Assembly (NCBI GenBank): GCA_030247725.1
Contig: JAOTRT010000004.1
Span: forward strand, 1 to 64,000
Direction of reading: 5' to 3'
DNA: 64,000 nucleotides
DNA from: Candidatus Nitricoxidireducens bremensis
Lineage (GTDB): Bacteria; Pseudomonadota; Gammaproteobacteria; Burkholderiales; Rhodocyclaceae
Part shown: one piece after another, positions 52,400 through 61,936 of the stretch
Position numbering within the stretch: position 1 is the stretch's first letter
How the letters are laid out: the number at the start of each line of letters is the position of its first letter
Position numbers and translations under genes: made by a program
Notes under the pieces: generated by a model
What the model was told of the DNA's origin: nothing
Database searches by the model: none
What the model saw: the letters and a program-made list of their open reading frames with translations, nothing else

Positions 52400-53721
52400 G
52401 AAGGACGCTCGCTGGTGGTCATGGCCATGGCCGGGAAGATCAGGCGCACGCGGAAGCCGCCTTCCGGCAGGTTGGCCACTTCGATGCGTCCGCCGATCTT
52501 GCGCGCCCGCTCGCGCATGATGGCGAGGCCGAAATGGTCGCGCAGGCGCGGATGTTCCTCGAAGCCGCCGGTGCGGTTGGCGATGGCGAAGAAGCCCTGG
52601 CCGCCCTTGCCGTTGTCGTCCACCGTGACGACGTAGTAGTCGCCGGCGCCGTCGATGTGCAGGTGCGCCCGGGTGGCGCCCGAGTGGCGCACCACGTTGG
52701 CCAGGGCCTCCTGGATGATGAAGAAGACCTGGGCTTCCTGGTCCACCGACAGGCGCAAGTCGGCGACGCGGTTCTGGAATTCCAGCAGCACGCCGGTACG
52801 GTCGTGGAAGCCCTCGGCGAGTTCGCTCAAGGCATGCAGCAGGCCCATGGGGTCCATGCGGTTGCGGAACTGGGACAACAGGGCGCGCAGCTGGGAATAG
52901 GCTTCGTCGAGGGCCTGGCGCACGTCGCCGGCGTACTTGCCGGCCTTGTCCATGTTCTCGCCGGCGATGGCGCCGTCGAGCAGGGAGAGGCGCATCTTCA
53001 TGTAGGCCAGGGTCTGGGCGAGGGAGTCGTGCACCTCGGCGGCCATCATCTGACGCTCGTTCATCAGAGTGATGCGCAGGTTCTCGCGCTTGAGGCGCGC
53101 GTTCTCCAGGGCGATGCCCAGGTGCTCGCCGATGGAGCGGAACAGCAGGGCCACTTCCTCCGGCAGATCGAAGCGCTCGGGCAGGAACAGGTTGTAGGTG
53201 CCGAGGAGACGGCCGCCGTGCTGCAGCGGCACCACCACCATGGCCTCGCAGGCGGTCTCGAAGTAGGACTGGCCGGTGCGCACGGCGCAGGGGTGGAGGT
53301 CGATGTCGTAATGGGGGCGGTTGTCGCGGATGGCGCTGCCGCAAAGGCCGCAGTCGATGGGCACGAGGCGCTCGCGCTCGACCACCTCGGGCGGCAGGCC
53401 GCGGGCGCCCACCAGGCGCAGGTGCTGGCCGTCCGTCGTCAGCACGCGCACGGCGCCGGCATTGGCATGGGCCAGCTTGAGCATGGTGCCGAGGAAGCGG
53501 CCGAGCAGTTCCTCGACGTCGTCCTCGTCGGCGAGGCTGGCCGAAACCTCGGCGATGATGGAAAAGGCCTGGACGCGGAAATTCTCCTCGTCGACCTCCG
53601 CCAACACCTGCTCGACGCCGTCGTCCCGCACGGCCGCTGCCGCATCCTTCAAACCGCTCTCCTCCAATGGGCCCTGCCGGCCGACCCGCGCGCCGGCGGA
53701 CACCTTTGCTGTAGCGCGCAT
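52396..53721 (-). CDS. Cytoplasmic GAF-domain histidine kinase (NarX-like)
   Basis: The 441-residue kinase has no transmembrane segment. A GAF domain (about residues 60-205) contains a cysteine cluster (DCGLCGSAI, then HPCAVRTG) that might bind a metal or redox group. A HisKA_3 dimerisation domain with phospho-acceptor His in EVHDSLAQTLAY and an ATPase domain (QEALANVVRHSG, DDNGKGG, HFGLAIM) follow. It should phosphorylate the LuxR-type regulator encoded directly downstream. Its N-terminal start is approximate. Confidence 0.88.
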   Translation of the reverse strand: MRATAKVSAGARVGRQGPLEESGLKDAAAAVRDDGVEQVLAEVDEENFRVQAFSIIAEVSASLADEDDVEELLGRFLGTMLKLAHANAGAVRVLTTDGQHLRLVGARGLPPEVVERERLVPIDCGLCGSAIRDNRPHYDIDLHPCAVRTGQSYFETACEAMVVVPLQHGGRLLGTYNLFLPERFDLPEEVALLFRSIGEHLGIALENARLKRENLRITLMNERQMMAAEVHDSLAQTLAYMKMRLSLLDGAIAGENMDKAGKYAGDVRQALDEAYSQLRALLSQFRNRMDPMGLLHALSELAEGFHDRTGVLLEFQNRVADLRLSVDQEAQVFFIIQEALANVVRHSGATRAHLHIDGAGDYYVVTVDDNGKGGQGFFAIANRTGGFEEHPRLRDHFGLAIMRERARKIGGRIEVANLPEGGFRVRLIFPAMAMTTSERPS

Positions 53722-53722
53722 T

Positions 53723-54286
53723 TTAAGTCGGAATCGTCCAGGCGCCGCTGAAAACCTTGTCGGCCCACATCAGGGCGGTGATGGTCTTGGCGTCGGTGAT
53801 CTCGCCGTCGCGCACGGCCAGCAGCGCATCGGGCAGGGACATCTCGATGATCTCCAGGATCTCGCCCTGGTCGGGCGCATGGCCGACGAAGGAGAGGCCG
53901 TGGGCGAGGAAGATTTCGATGCGCTCGTCCGAGTAGCCGATGCACGGATGCATGGTGGCCAGGTGGCGCCAGGTGCGGGCCTTGTAGCCCGTCTCCTCGC
54001 GCAGTTCGCGGCGCGCCGTATCCAGGGGATGCTCGCCCGCATCGATCTTGCCCGCCGGCAATTCGAGGAAGATGCGCCGCAGCGGATAGCGGAACTGGCG
54101 CTCGAACAGCAGCTTGCCGTTGTCCAGCACGGCGATGGCGACCACCGCCCCCGGATGGGCGATCCACTCGCGCACGCTCTCGTGGCCGTCCGGCAGGCGC
54201 ACCGCATCGCGATGCACTTTCAGCAGCCTGCCGTCGAACACCTGCTCGGTACTCAGGGTGTCCTCGTGGAATTCCTTGTCGTCCAT
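53723..54286 (-). CDS. nudF: Nudix hydrolase, ADP-ribose pyrophosphatase-like
   Basis: The 187-residue protein has the Nudix box GKIDAGEHPLDTARRE followed by LREETGY and the LELPAGK entry typical of ADP-ribose diphosphatases. It would hydrolyse ADP-ribose or a related nucleotide sugar. The ATG at 54286 removes a 19-residue in-frame extension that lacks homology. It is one base upstream of the kinase gene on the same strand. Confidence 0.85.
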   Translation of the reverse strand: MDDKEFHEDTLSTEQVFDGRLLKVHRDAVRLPDGHESVREWIAHPGAVVAIAVLDNGKLLFERQFRYPLRRIFLELPAGKIDAGEHPLDTARRELREETGYKARTWRHLATMHPCIGYSDERIEIFLAHGLSFVGHAPDQGEILEIIEMSLPDALLAVRDGEITDAKTITALMWADKVFSGAWTIPT

Positions 54287-54388
54287 GGCGCCATCAGGGT
54301 TTTGCGGGAGTTGAACTTTACCGCACGAGCCCCCATCATACATTAGCAGTTGTTAATAAAGACCCCTACAGAGAGAAGGAGACCCACC

Positions 54389-54844
54389 ATGTCCGGCTTC
54401 ATTCCCGGCTTCAATCCCGAAGGCATCGTCACCGTTAATCGCGTGATCCTCAAGCAGGGCTACACGGTGGACGACCTCGAAGAGCGCGTCGCCATGCTCT
54501 GCGAGAACGTCAAGACCTACCACTCCACCACCGGCTTCCTCGGCGGCATGGTGGTCCTCAACAGCGGCATGATCTCCAACGAGGGCAGCAGCGTCGGCCA
54601 GGCCGTCGCCAGTCCCCTCAAGGACCGGGAAGCCCTCATCGTCACCTTCTGGAACTCCTTCGATGAACACGAAGCCTCCCACCGCAGCGCCACCTTCCAG
54701 CCCCTGTTCAAGCAGGTGCTGGAACTGTGCGAGAACGGTAATGAGGAAATCGCCTATCGCATGCTGTGGTCGGGGAAGGCGTATTCGGCCTCGGAAGCCG
54801 CCGAGGCCCAGGCAGCGAAAGAGCGATACGCAAAGGCCGCGTAG
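54389..54844 (+). CDS. Short dimeric-alpha/beta-barrel protein with sulfur oxygenase reductase-like residues
   Basis: This 151-residue cytoplasmic protein resembles half of a dimeric alpha/beta-barrel oxygenase. From memory of archaeal sulfur oxygenase reductase (SOR), Cys38 aligns near the catalytic Cys31 and the FWNSFDEHEASHR segment matches the iron-binding HxxxH (His86/His90): here His94 and His98. The carboxylate ligand (Glu114 in SOR) is not seen in the equivalent MLWSGKAY, so it is not a standard SOR. It is about half the length of SOR (~309). GAAGGAG precedes the ATG. It is divergent from the Nudix gene. Confidence 0.6.
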   Translation: MSGFIPGFNPEGIVTVNRVILKQGYTVDDLEERVAMLCENVKTYHSTTGFLGGMVVLNSGMISNEGSSVGQAVASPLKDREALIVTFWNSFDEHEASHRSATFQPLFKQVLELCENGNEEIAYRMLWSGKAYSASEAAEAQAAKERYAKAA

Positions 54845-55458
54845 CGGATCTTTCCGTTCGGCCTGGGTCCAGGAGCACGACCGGGCCGGCGGGGTGCCCT
54901 TCCCCGCTCCATGTCAGTGGCTCATTGACGCTGTGCGTCTTCCGCGGCGCATGAAACGGGGTGTTGGGCGCGCGCCAAGGACGGCGGGCATCCGACTCCC
55001 TCCATGTCCTCCGGGCCGAAGAAGCGCCGGCCCTCCCCCTTTACTTGCGGGAGTCGGATACCCGCCATCCTTGGCTAGATACGCTGGTGCAGCCTGGCCG
55101 CCAAACCTCCATGGCTTAATCCGCTCGGGCCGGTGGGGTGCCCTGCTCCGCGCAAGTAAAGAAGGAGGAGCCGGCCGCAGGCCGGCGACGGGTGACATGG
55201 AGCGGGGCAGGGCACCCCGCCGGCCCGAGCGCGCACCACAACCGATGCGCGGACGTATTTCATCCCGGCCGTCGACGGCCCAAAGCCATGGTCTCCTTCG
55301 TTACCCCACCCTCCCGGTCGAATTACGCCATGAGTGTTCGCATCGACACTCCCAGCCAAGGGGAGCGGAACCGACATGACACCCATTGACGCGCGCATAG
55401 CGGAGCAAGGGGATATAAAATCCTCGATCCCAAACATCCACACACAGAGAGGTAAGCC
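54845..55458. repeat. Repeat-rich non-coding region
   Basis: This 614-base gap has no convincing gene. It contains repeat copy R2 (54881-54913), a 26-base inverted repeat (54975-55000 with 55049-55074, two mismatches), and a 28-base inverted pair (R3, 55124-55151; R4, 55202-55229; two mismatches) with a nested GCCGGCC/GGCCGGC hairpin at 55170-55186. A perfect 14-base palindrome GGCCGTCGACGGCC sits at 55267-55280. The last 50 bases carry the ribosome-binding site of the next gene. Confidence 0.75.
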
Positions 55459-56070
55459 ATGAACGCTACTGCCAAGCAGGACGGAGGACAGCGCTGGGCT
55501 GTCATCGGATTGCTCATCGCCTTTTTGGCCGCCGGCGGCTATGCCGCGCTGCTGCATTACAAGAGCCAAGACCTGGAGGCCGCCCTCGCCACGATGCGGG
55601 ACGAAGCCGGCAAGAACCAGCAGGCGACCGCCGTGCTGGCGGGCAACATCAAGGTATTGAGCGACAAGTCCGCCGCCCTGGAACAGCAGCAGAAGCTGGC
55701 GGCGAAACTGGCGGTTCTGGCGGCGCAGGTGGAACCCCAGCTCGGCGGCATCCTGGAGGCCACCGCCGCCAATGCCAAGGCGAACAAGCCCGAAGTGCGG
55801 GGCGCGGCCCTCGTCTCCCTGGGACTCGTCAGCCAGGTGGCCCACGGTATCGGCAACGAGGCGGCGCGCGGGTTCCATGAACGCGCGCTGGCCATCGATC
55901 CGGCCAACTGCGTCGGCCGCCTGGCCCTCGGCCTCGGCGGCGGCAATGCCGGCGAGATGTCGCCCGAGTGTGCCGCCCTGCTTCCCGATGCCGCAGCCGC
56001 GGGCGAAGCCAAGCCGGCGGCAGCGGCACCCGCGGAAGCGCCCGCCGCCCCGCCTGCGCCGGCCAAATAA
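55459..56070 (+). CDS. Membrane-anchored coiled-coil protein of unknown function
   Basis: The 203-residue protein has one transmembrane segment near the N-terminus (WAVIGLLIAFLAAGGYAAL, residues 13-31), then a coiled-coil (about 35-95), a helical region and an Ala/Pro-rich tail. A single-pass inner-membrane protein with a periplasmic coiled coil fits. No family was recognised. AGAGAGG precedes the ATG. Confidence 0.68.
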   Translation: MNATAKQDGGQRWAVIGLLIAFLAAGGYAALLHYKSQDLEAALATMRDEAGKNQQATAVLAGNIKVLSDKSAALEQQQKLAAKLAVLAAQVEPQLGGILEATAANAKANKPEVRGAALVSLGLVSQVAHGIGNEAARGFHERALAIDPANCVGRLALGLGGGNAGEMSPECAALLPDAAAAGEAKPAAAAPAEAPAAPPAPAK

Positions 56071-56188
56071 GCCACCACCGGGAGGCGTTGGCACCACGCC
56101 AGGCCTCCCGGGTATCGTTCAGGACAGATTCAGGACAGAAACGGCTCCGGCGCAAGGCCGGGGCTATTGCGCCAGCCTCGGTTCGGCC

Positions 56189-56497
56189 TCAGGCGCGGGG
56201 AACGGGCCGTACGACGAGGACGTTCTTGCCGCGCTGGGGGTTCCCCATGTATTCCAGGCCCACTTCCTCGGCCGGCACGAGCGCCAGTTCCACGCGCCCG
56301 CGATAGCGGTCGAGGAAGCGTTCGATGGCGGCGCCCTCGTCGCATCCCCGCTGCAGTTTCCAGAACCCGGCGACATCGGTCTCGGAGGTGGGGCCGAACA
56401 TGCTCAGCACGGCCCAGCCCCGGTGGGGATTCCTGACTTGGTAATCGCTCTGGGACTCCAGATGGGCGAGAGCGGCAAGTTCCGAAAGAAGGGACAT
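56189..56497 (-). CDS. Small unknown protein
   Basis: The 102-residue product has no motif I recognise. It is mixed helix/strand, with no signal peptide, and ends in a basic strand (KNVLVVRPVPRA). I chose the ATG at 56497 (family of the encoded MSLLSEL start); an ATG 39 bases earlier is possible. It lies just downstream of the nuo terminator on the same strand. Confidence 0.55.
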   Translation of the reverse strand: MSLLSELAALAHLESQSDYQVRNPHRGWAVLSMFGPTSETDVAGFWKLQRGCDEGAAIERFLDRYRGRVELALVPAEEVGLEYMGNPQRGKNVLVVRPVPRA

Positions 56498-56531
56498 GGG
56501 ATATCCGTGGCGCGAAGGATTCAGTTGGGCC

Positions 56532-56560
56532 AGCAAAAAGCCCGCTCGCGCGGGCTTTTT
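56532..56560. terminator. Bidirectional intrinsic terminator after nuoN
   Basis: The hairpin AAAAAGCCCGC / GCGGGCTTTTT (stem around TCGC at 56535-56559) has an A-tract on one side and a T-tract on the other. It lies 20 bases beyond the nuoN stop on the minus strand and should end the nuo operon, separating it from the small gene at 56189. Confidence 0.88.
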
Positions 56561-56579
56561 GCGGCGGCGGAGTGGCGGC

Positions 56580-58061
56580 CTACAGCGACCGCACCAGCGT
56601 CGTCGTGCATAGCATCATGATGCTGTCGGGGAACAGGCCGAACACCGCGACGGCAAGACCGTTGAGGGACAAGAGGACGCGCATGTCGAGGGGCGCCTCA
56701 ATGGGCGCCGTGTCCACCGGCGCGTCGAAGTACATGATCTTGACGACGCGCAGGTAGTAGAAGGCACCGACCAGGGACATCATCACCGCGAAGACGGCGA
56801 TGCCGACGTAGCCGGCCTTGACAGCGGCCAGCAGGACCGAGAACTTGGCGAAGAAGCCGATGAAGAACGGGATGCCGGCCATGGAGAACATCAGCACCAT
56901 CATCACCGCCGCGAACCAGGGGTTGCGCTTGTTGAGGCCCTTGAAGTCCTCGATCATCTCGGCCTCGTGGCCGGCGCGGGAGAGCAGCAGGATCATGCCG
57001 AAGGAGCCCAGCGACATCAGCACATAGGCCACCGAGTAGTAGAGGGCCGAGCTGTAGGCGTTGAGGGTACCGAAGGGATCGGCCTGGCCGCCGACGACGC
57101 CGCTCATCATGGCCAGCAGCATGAAGCCCATGTGGGAGATGCCCGAGTAGGCCAGCATGCGCTTGAGGTTGGTCTGGGCGATGGCCGCCAGGTTGCCCAG
57201 GGCGATGGAGAGCACCGCCAGCATCATCAGCATGAGCTGCCACTGGTCGGCCAGTTCGAACAGGCCGTACACCAGCAGCCGCAGGGTCATGGCGAAGGCG
57301 GCCAGCTTGGGCGCCGAAGCGATGAACAGGGTGATGGCCGTCGGCGCGCCGTGATAGACGTCGGGCACCCACATGTGGAAGGGCACCGCGCCGAGCTTGA
57401 AGGCGATGCCGGCGACGAGGAAGACGAGGCCGAAGACGAGGATGGTCTTGTTGGCGTCGCCGTGGTAGATGGCCTGGGCGACGGCGCCGATCTCCAGGGT
57501 GCCGGTGGCGCCATACACCATGGACATGCCGTAGAGCAGCAGGCCGGAAGCCAGGGCGCCGAGGACGAAGTACTTCATCGCCGCCTCGGTGGAGCGCGCC
57601 GAGTCGCGGTCGATGGCGACCAGGGCGTAGAGCGACAGGGAGAGCAGTTCCAGGCCCAGGTAGAGGGTGAGGAAGTGGGCGGCGGAGATCATCACCATCA
57701 TGCCGAGGGTGGAGAACAGCACCAGCAGGTAGAACTCGGCCTTTTCCAGGTTGCGCGCCACCAGGTAGCTGCGGCTGTAGATCACCACGGCGATGACGGC
57801 GACGTAGAGCACCAGCTTGAGGAAGTCCGACAGCAGGTCGTCCACGAACATGTTGCTGAAGGTGAGCACCACCTGGCCGTCCATGGTCACGTAGGTGAGC
57901 ACGGCGGCGCCGACGAGGGTGATGATGGTGAGGGCCGACATCATCCAGCGCTGCACCTGGCCGACGACGAGATCGGCGAACAGGATCACGCAGGACATGA
58001 TCAGCAGGAAGATCTCCGGCGCGGCCGGCTGGAGATCGGGCGTGACGAACTGGTTCAGCAT
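56580..58061 (-). CDS. nuoN: NADH-quinone oxidoreductase subunit N
   Basis: NuoN (493 residues) is one of the three antiporter-like proton-pumping subunits of complex I, with about 14 transmembrane helices. It shows the conserved [15 protein letters not shown] and [16 protein letters not shown] with the key Lys/Glu/His. It is the last gene of the nuo operon, 13 bases after nuoM. Confidence 0.96.
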   Translation of the reverse strand: MLNQFVTPDLQPAAPEIFLLIMSCVILFADLVVGQVQRWMMSALTIITLVGAAVLTYVTMDGQVVLTFSNMFVDDLLSDFLKLVLYVAVIAVVIYSRSYLVARNLEKAEFYLLVLFSTLGMMVMISAAHFLTLYLGLELLSLSLYALVAIDRDSARSTEAAMKYFVLGALASGLLLYGMSMVYGATGTLEIGAVAQAIYHGDANKTILVFGLVFLVAGIAFKLGAVPFHMWVPDVYHGAPTAITLFIASAPKLAAFAMTLRLLVYGLFELADQWQLMLMMLAVLSIALGNLAAIAQTNLKRMLAYSGISHMGFMLLAMMSGVVGGQADPFGTLNAYSSALYYSVAYVLMSLGSFGMILLLSRAGHEAEMIEDFKGLNKRNPWFAAVMMVLMFSMAGIPFFIGFFAKFSVLLAAVKAGYVGIAVFAVMMSLVGAFYYLRVVKIMYFDAPVDTAPIEAPLDMRVLLSLNGLAVAVFGLFPDSIMMLCTTTLVRSL

Positions 58062-58074
58062 CGTATCTCTCGGC

Positions 58075-59550
58075 CTACAGCTTGCTCACGGCGACGTGCT
58101 TCAGCAGGTTATCCACTGAGGCATGCATGACGTCGGTGAAGGGGAAGGGATAAATGCCCATGCCGAGCACGCACAGCGCCAGCAGGGCGAGGATGAGGAA
58201 CTCGCGATTGTTGATGTCGGTGAGTTCCTTGACGTGGTGGTTGGCCACCGCGCCGAAGGCGACGCGCTTGTACATCCACAGCGTGTAGGCGGCGCCGAGA
58301 ATCAGCGTCGTGGCGGCGGCGAAGCCGACCCAGAAGTTGGCCTTGATGGCGCCGAGCACGACCATGAACTCGCCGACGAAACCGGAGGTGGCCGGCAGGC
58401 CCGAGTTGGCCATCGAGAACAGCAGGAAGAAGGCGGCGAACTTCGGCATGGTGTTCACCACGCCGCCGTAGTCGGCGATCATGCGGCTGTGCATGCGGTC
58501 GTACATGACGCCGACGCAGAGGAACATGGCGGCGGAGATGAAGCCGTGGGAGATCATCTGCACCAGGGCGCCCTCGACGCCGAGCTGGTTGAAGATGAAG
58601 AAGCCCAGCGTGACGAAGCCCATGTGGGAGATCGACGAGTAGGCGATCAGCTTCTTCATGTCGGCCTGCACGAGGGCGACGAAGCCGATGTAGATCACCG
58701 CGATCAGCGACAGGCCGATCATCAGCGGCGCCAGGGTGTGGCTGGCGTCCGGCGCGATGGGCATGGAGAAGCGCAGGAAACCGTAGGCGCCGAGCTTCAG
58801 CATGATCGCCGCCAGCACCACCGAGCCGCCGGTGGGCGCCTCGACGTGGGCATCCGGCAACCAGGTGTGCACCGGCCACATGGGCACCTTGACGGCGAAG
58901 GCGACGAGGAAGGCGAGGAACAGCAGGATCTGCGGCTTCATGCCGAGCTTCAGCATGTACCAGTCGATCAGGTTGAAGCTGCCGCCGGACTCCAGGAACA
59001 GGTAGATCAGCGAGACCAGCATCAGCAGCGAGCCGAGCAGCGTGTAGAGGAAGAACTTGAAGGCCGCGTACACCCGGTTCGGGCCGCCCCAGACGCCGAT
59101 GATGATGTACATCGGGATCAGCGAGGCCTCGAAGAAGACGTAGAACAGCACGCCGTCGAGGGAGGCGAAGATGCCGTTCATGAGGCCGGACATCATGAGG
59201 AAGGCGCCCATGTACTGGGCCGTCTTCTCCTCGATCACCTCCCAGCCCGCCAGCACGACGATGACCGTGATGAAGCTGTTGAGGACGAGGAACAGCACGG
59301 AGATGCCGTCAACACCGAGCAGGTACTGGATGTTGAAGCGGGGAATCCAGGGCAACTGCTCGACGAACTGGAAGCCGACGAAGGCGCTGTCGAAATTGGT
59401 CAGCAGCGGCAGGGTGACGGCGAGGCCGGCCAGCGCCACGTTCAGCGCCAGCCAGCGGGCGGCGGCGCGGCGCTCGGAGCCGACCGCGAAGACGGCCAGC
59501 GCACCGATGATCGGCACCCAGATCGCAAGGCTCAGCAGGGGGGTACTCAT
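58075..59550 (-). CDS. nuoM: NADH-quinone oxidoreductase subunit M
   Basis: NuoM (491 residues) is an antiporter-like proton-pumping subunit with about 14 helices. Landmarks are [18 protein letters not shown] and [20 protein letters not shown]. The start ATG is 27 bases from nuoL and the order L-M-N is standard. Confidence 0.96.
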   Translation of the reverse strand: MSTPLLSLAIWVPIIGALAVFAVGSERRAAARWLALNVALAGLAVTLPLLTNFDSAFVGFQFVEQLPWIPRFNIQYLLGVDGISVLFLVLNSFITVIVVLAGWEVIEEKTAQYMGAFLMMSGLMNGIFASLDGVLFYVFFEASLIPMYIIIGVWGGPNRVYAAFKFFLYTLLGSLLMLVSLIYLFLESGGSFNLIDWYMLKLGMKPQILLFLAFLVAFAVKVPMWPVHTWLPDAHVEAPTGGSVVLAAIMLKLGAYGFLRFSMPIAPDASHTLAPLMIGLSLIAVIYIGFVALVQADMKKLIAYSSISHMGFVTLGFFIFNQLGVEGALVQMISHGFISAAMFLCVGVMYDRMHSRMIADYGGVVNTMPKFAAFFLLFSMANSGLPATSGFVGEFMVVLGAIKANFWVGFAAATTLILGAAYTLWMYKRVAFGAVANHHVKELTDINNREFLILALLALCVLGMGIYPFPFTDVMHASVDNLLKHVAVSKL

Positions 59551-59577
59551 ACTGTCTGTATTCCTATCGGTCGTCGG

Positions 59578-61614
59578 TCAGGCGCGGTTGAACCAGAGCG
59601 TCAGCAGCACGAAGACGCCGATGATCATGGAGAACGCGTATTGGTAGATGTGGCCGCTCTGGAACAGGCGGACGACGCCGGCGAACCAGCCCACCGCCTT
59701 GGCGGAGCCGTTCACCATGACGCCATCGATGATCGTCTGGTCGCCGCCCTTCCACAGGCCGCGACCCAGGCCGCGGGCGCCGCCGGCGAAGAACCACTCG
59801 TTGAACTCGTCGAAGCCGTACTTCTTTTCGAGGATCATGGCCGGGAAGGCGAGCTTCTGCTTGATGACGGCCGGCAGCTCCGGGCGCACGATGTAGAGGA
59901 AGTACGCGGTGGCGGCGCCGGAAACGGCGAGCCAGAAGGGAATCGACGTCAGGCCGTGCAGCACCATGGCGACGACGCCGTGGAACTCCTCCTTCATGTG
60001 GGCCATGCCGTGGTGCTCGGGGGCGATGAAGATGGCATCGCCGAACCAGCCGCCGTAGAGCATGGGGCCGATGAGCCAGCCGGCGCAGACGGCGGGAATG
60101 GCCAGCAGGATCAGTGGCACGGTGACCACCTTGGGTGACTCGTGGGGCTCGACGGGGCCATGGTGGCCGTGGTCGTCGTGGGCCGCGTGGTCGTCGTGGG
60201 CGTGGGCATCATGGGCCGCATGATCGTCATGGGCGGCGTGGCCGTGAGCCTCGGGTGCCGGCTGGCGGAAGCGCTCCTCGCCGTGGAAGGCGAAGAACAC
60301 CAGGCGGAAGGAGTAGAAGCCGCCGACGAAGACGCCCGCCAGGATCGCCAGGTAGGCGAAGCCGGCGCCCGGGATGTGGGACAGGGCCACCGCCTCGATG
60401 ATCGAGTCCTTCGAGAAGAAGCCGGCGAAGGGCGGCAGGCCGGCGTTGGCGATGGCGCCGATGAGCACCGTCAGGTAGGTGATCGGCATGTACTTGCGCA
60501 GGCCGCCCATGCGGCGCATGTCCTGCTCGTGGTGCATGGCGATGATGACGGAGCCGGCGCCCAAGAACAGCACCGCCTTGAAGAAGGCGTGGGTCATCAG
60601 GTGGAAGATCGCCACCGAGTAGGCCGAGGCGCCCAGGGCGACGGTCATGTAGCCGAGCTGGGAGAGGGTCGAGTAGGCGACGACGCGCTTGATGTCGGTC
60701 TGGACGATGGCGATCAGCGCCATGAACAGGGCGGTGATGGCGCCGATGACGATGACGAAGGACAGGGCCGCCTCGGACAGCTCGAACAGGGGCGACATGC
60801 GCGAGACCATGAAGATGCCGGCCGTCACCATGGTGGCGGCGTGGATCAGCGCGGAGATCGGCGTCGGGCCTTCCATCGAGTCGGGCAGCCAGACGTGGAG
60901 CGGGAACTGGGCCGACTTGCCCATGGCGCCGATGAACAGGCCGATGCAGATGGCGGTGATCAGGGGCCAGCCGGTGACGGCCTCGGTCATGGCCGCCAGT
61001 TCCTTGCTCTTGCCGAACACGGTGGCGTAGTCGAGGCTGCCGGCGTAGGCGGCGACGAGGCCGATGCCGAGCAGGAAGCCGAAGTCGCCGACGCGGTTGA
61101 CCAGGAAGGCCTTGAGGTTGGCGTAGATGGCCGTCGGCCGGGTGTACCAGAAGCCGATCAGCAGATAGGAGACCAGGCCCACCGCTTCCCAGCCGAAGAA
61201 CAGCTGGACGAAGTTGTTGCTCATGACGAGCATCAGCATCGAAAAGGTGAACAGGGAGATGTAGGCAAAGAAGCGCTGGTAGCCGGGGTCTTCCGCCATG
61301 TAGCCGATGGTATAGATGTGCACCATCAGGGAGACGAAGGTGACGACGATCAGCATGACGGCGGTGAGCTGGTCGATGAGGAAGCCGATCTCCATCTTCA
61401 GGCCGCCGGATTCGAGCCAGGTATACACGGCGCCGTTGAAGGTGTTGCCGGCCATGACGTCCTGGAACACCAGCACCGAACAGACCAGCGAGACGGTGAC
61501 GCCGAGGATGGTCACCCAGTGGGCGCCGGCGCGGCCGATAGCCTTGCCGAACAGGCCGGCGACGATGGCGCCGAAGAGCGGCGCGAGCGGGATGATCAGG
61601 TAGAGAGACTTCAT
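59578..61614 (-). CDS. nuoL: NADH-quinone oxidoreductase subunit L
   Basis: NuoL (678 residues) is the largest antiporter-like subunit, with about 16 helices and a C-terminal amphipathic lateral helix. Landmarks are FFGWEAVGLVSYLLIGFW and SAQFPLHVWLPDSMEGPTPI. A His-rich loop (repeated HAHDDHAAHDDH-like, about residues 448-482) is a common but variable insertion. It lies 4 bases after nuoK. Confidence 0.96.
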   Translation of the reverse strand: MKSLYLIIPLAPLFGAIVAGLFGKAIGRAGAHWVTILGVTVSLVCSVLVFQDVMAGNTFNGAVYTWLESGGLKMEIGFLIDQLTAVMLIVVTFVSLMVHIYTIGYMAEDPGYQRFFAYISLFTFSMLMLVMSNNFVQLFFGWEAVGLVSYLLIGFWYTRPTAIYANLKAFLVNRVGDFGFLLGIGLVAAYAGSLDYATVFGKSKELAAMTEAVTGWPLITAICIGLFIGAMGKSAQFPLHVWLPDSMEGPTPISALIHAATMVTAGIFMVSRMSPLFELSEAALSFVIVIGAITALFMALIAIVQTDIKRVVAYSTLSQLGYMTVALGASAYSVAIFHLMTHAFFKAVLFLGAGSVIIAMHHEQDMRRMGGLRKYMPITYLTVLIGAIANAGLPPFAGFFSKDSIIEAVALSHIPGAGFAYLAILAGVFVGGFYSFRLVFFAFHGEERFRQPAPEAHGHAAHDDHAAHDAHAHDDHAAHDDHGHHGPVEPHESPKVVTVPLILLAIPAVCAGWLIGPMLYGGWFGDAIFIAPEHHGMAHMKEEFHGVVAMVLHGLTSIPFWLAVSGAATAYFLYIVRPELPAVIKQKLAFPAMILEKKYGFDEFNEWFFAGGARGLGRGLWKGGDQTIIDGVMVNGSAKAVGWFAGVVRLFQSGHIYQYAFSMIIGVFVLLTLWFNRA

Positions 61615-61618
61615 GCCC

Positions 61619-61933
61619 TTAGCCCTTCAGGCTGTCGAGGTCGTCGACATCGATAGACGAGAGGTTGCGGAACAGCACCACCAGGATGGCGAGGCCGATG
61701 CCCGATTCCGCCGCAGCCACCGTCAGGATGAAGAAGACGAAGAGCTGGCCGGAAAGGTCGTTGAGGTAGTGCGAGAAGGCGACGAAGTTGAGGTTCACCG
61801 CCAGCAGCACCAGCTCGATCGCCATCAGCAGCACGATCAGGTTCTTGCGGTTGAGGAAGATGCCGACGATGCCGATGGCGAAGAGGATCGCCGCCAGGAT
61901 CAGGTAGTGGGTAAGAGACACAGGTCCGAACAT
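61619..61933 (-). CDS. nuoK: NADH-quinone oxidoreductase subunit K
   Basis: NuoK (104 residues) has three transmembrane helices and carries the conserved Glu residues of the proton path ([12 protein letters not shown] and [11 protein letters not shown]). It starts with ATG at 61933, three bases after nuoJ. Confidence 0.95.
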   Translation of the reverse strand: MFGPVSLTHYLILAAILFAIGIVGIFLNRKNLIVLLMAIELVLLAVNLNFVAFSHYLNDLSGQLFVFFILTVAAAESGIGLAILVVLFRNLSSIDVDDLDSLKG

Positions 61934-61936
61934 GGC

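Noticed and set aside
55384..55420. Sigma-70 promoter TTGACG...TATAAA before the coiled-coil gene
   Set aside because: The spacing is about 22 bases, well beyond the usual 16-18, so the pair is probably fortuitous.
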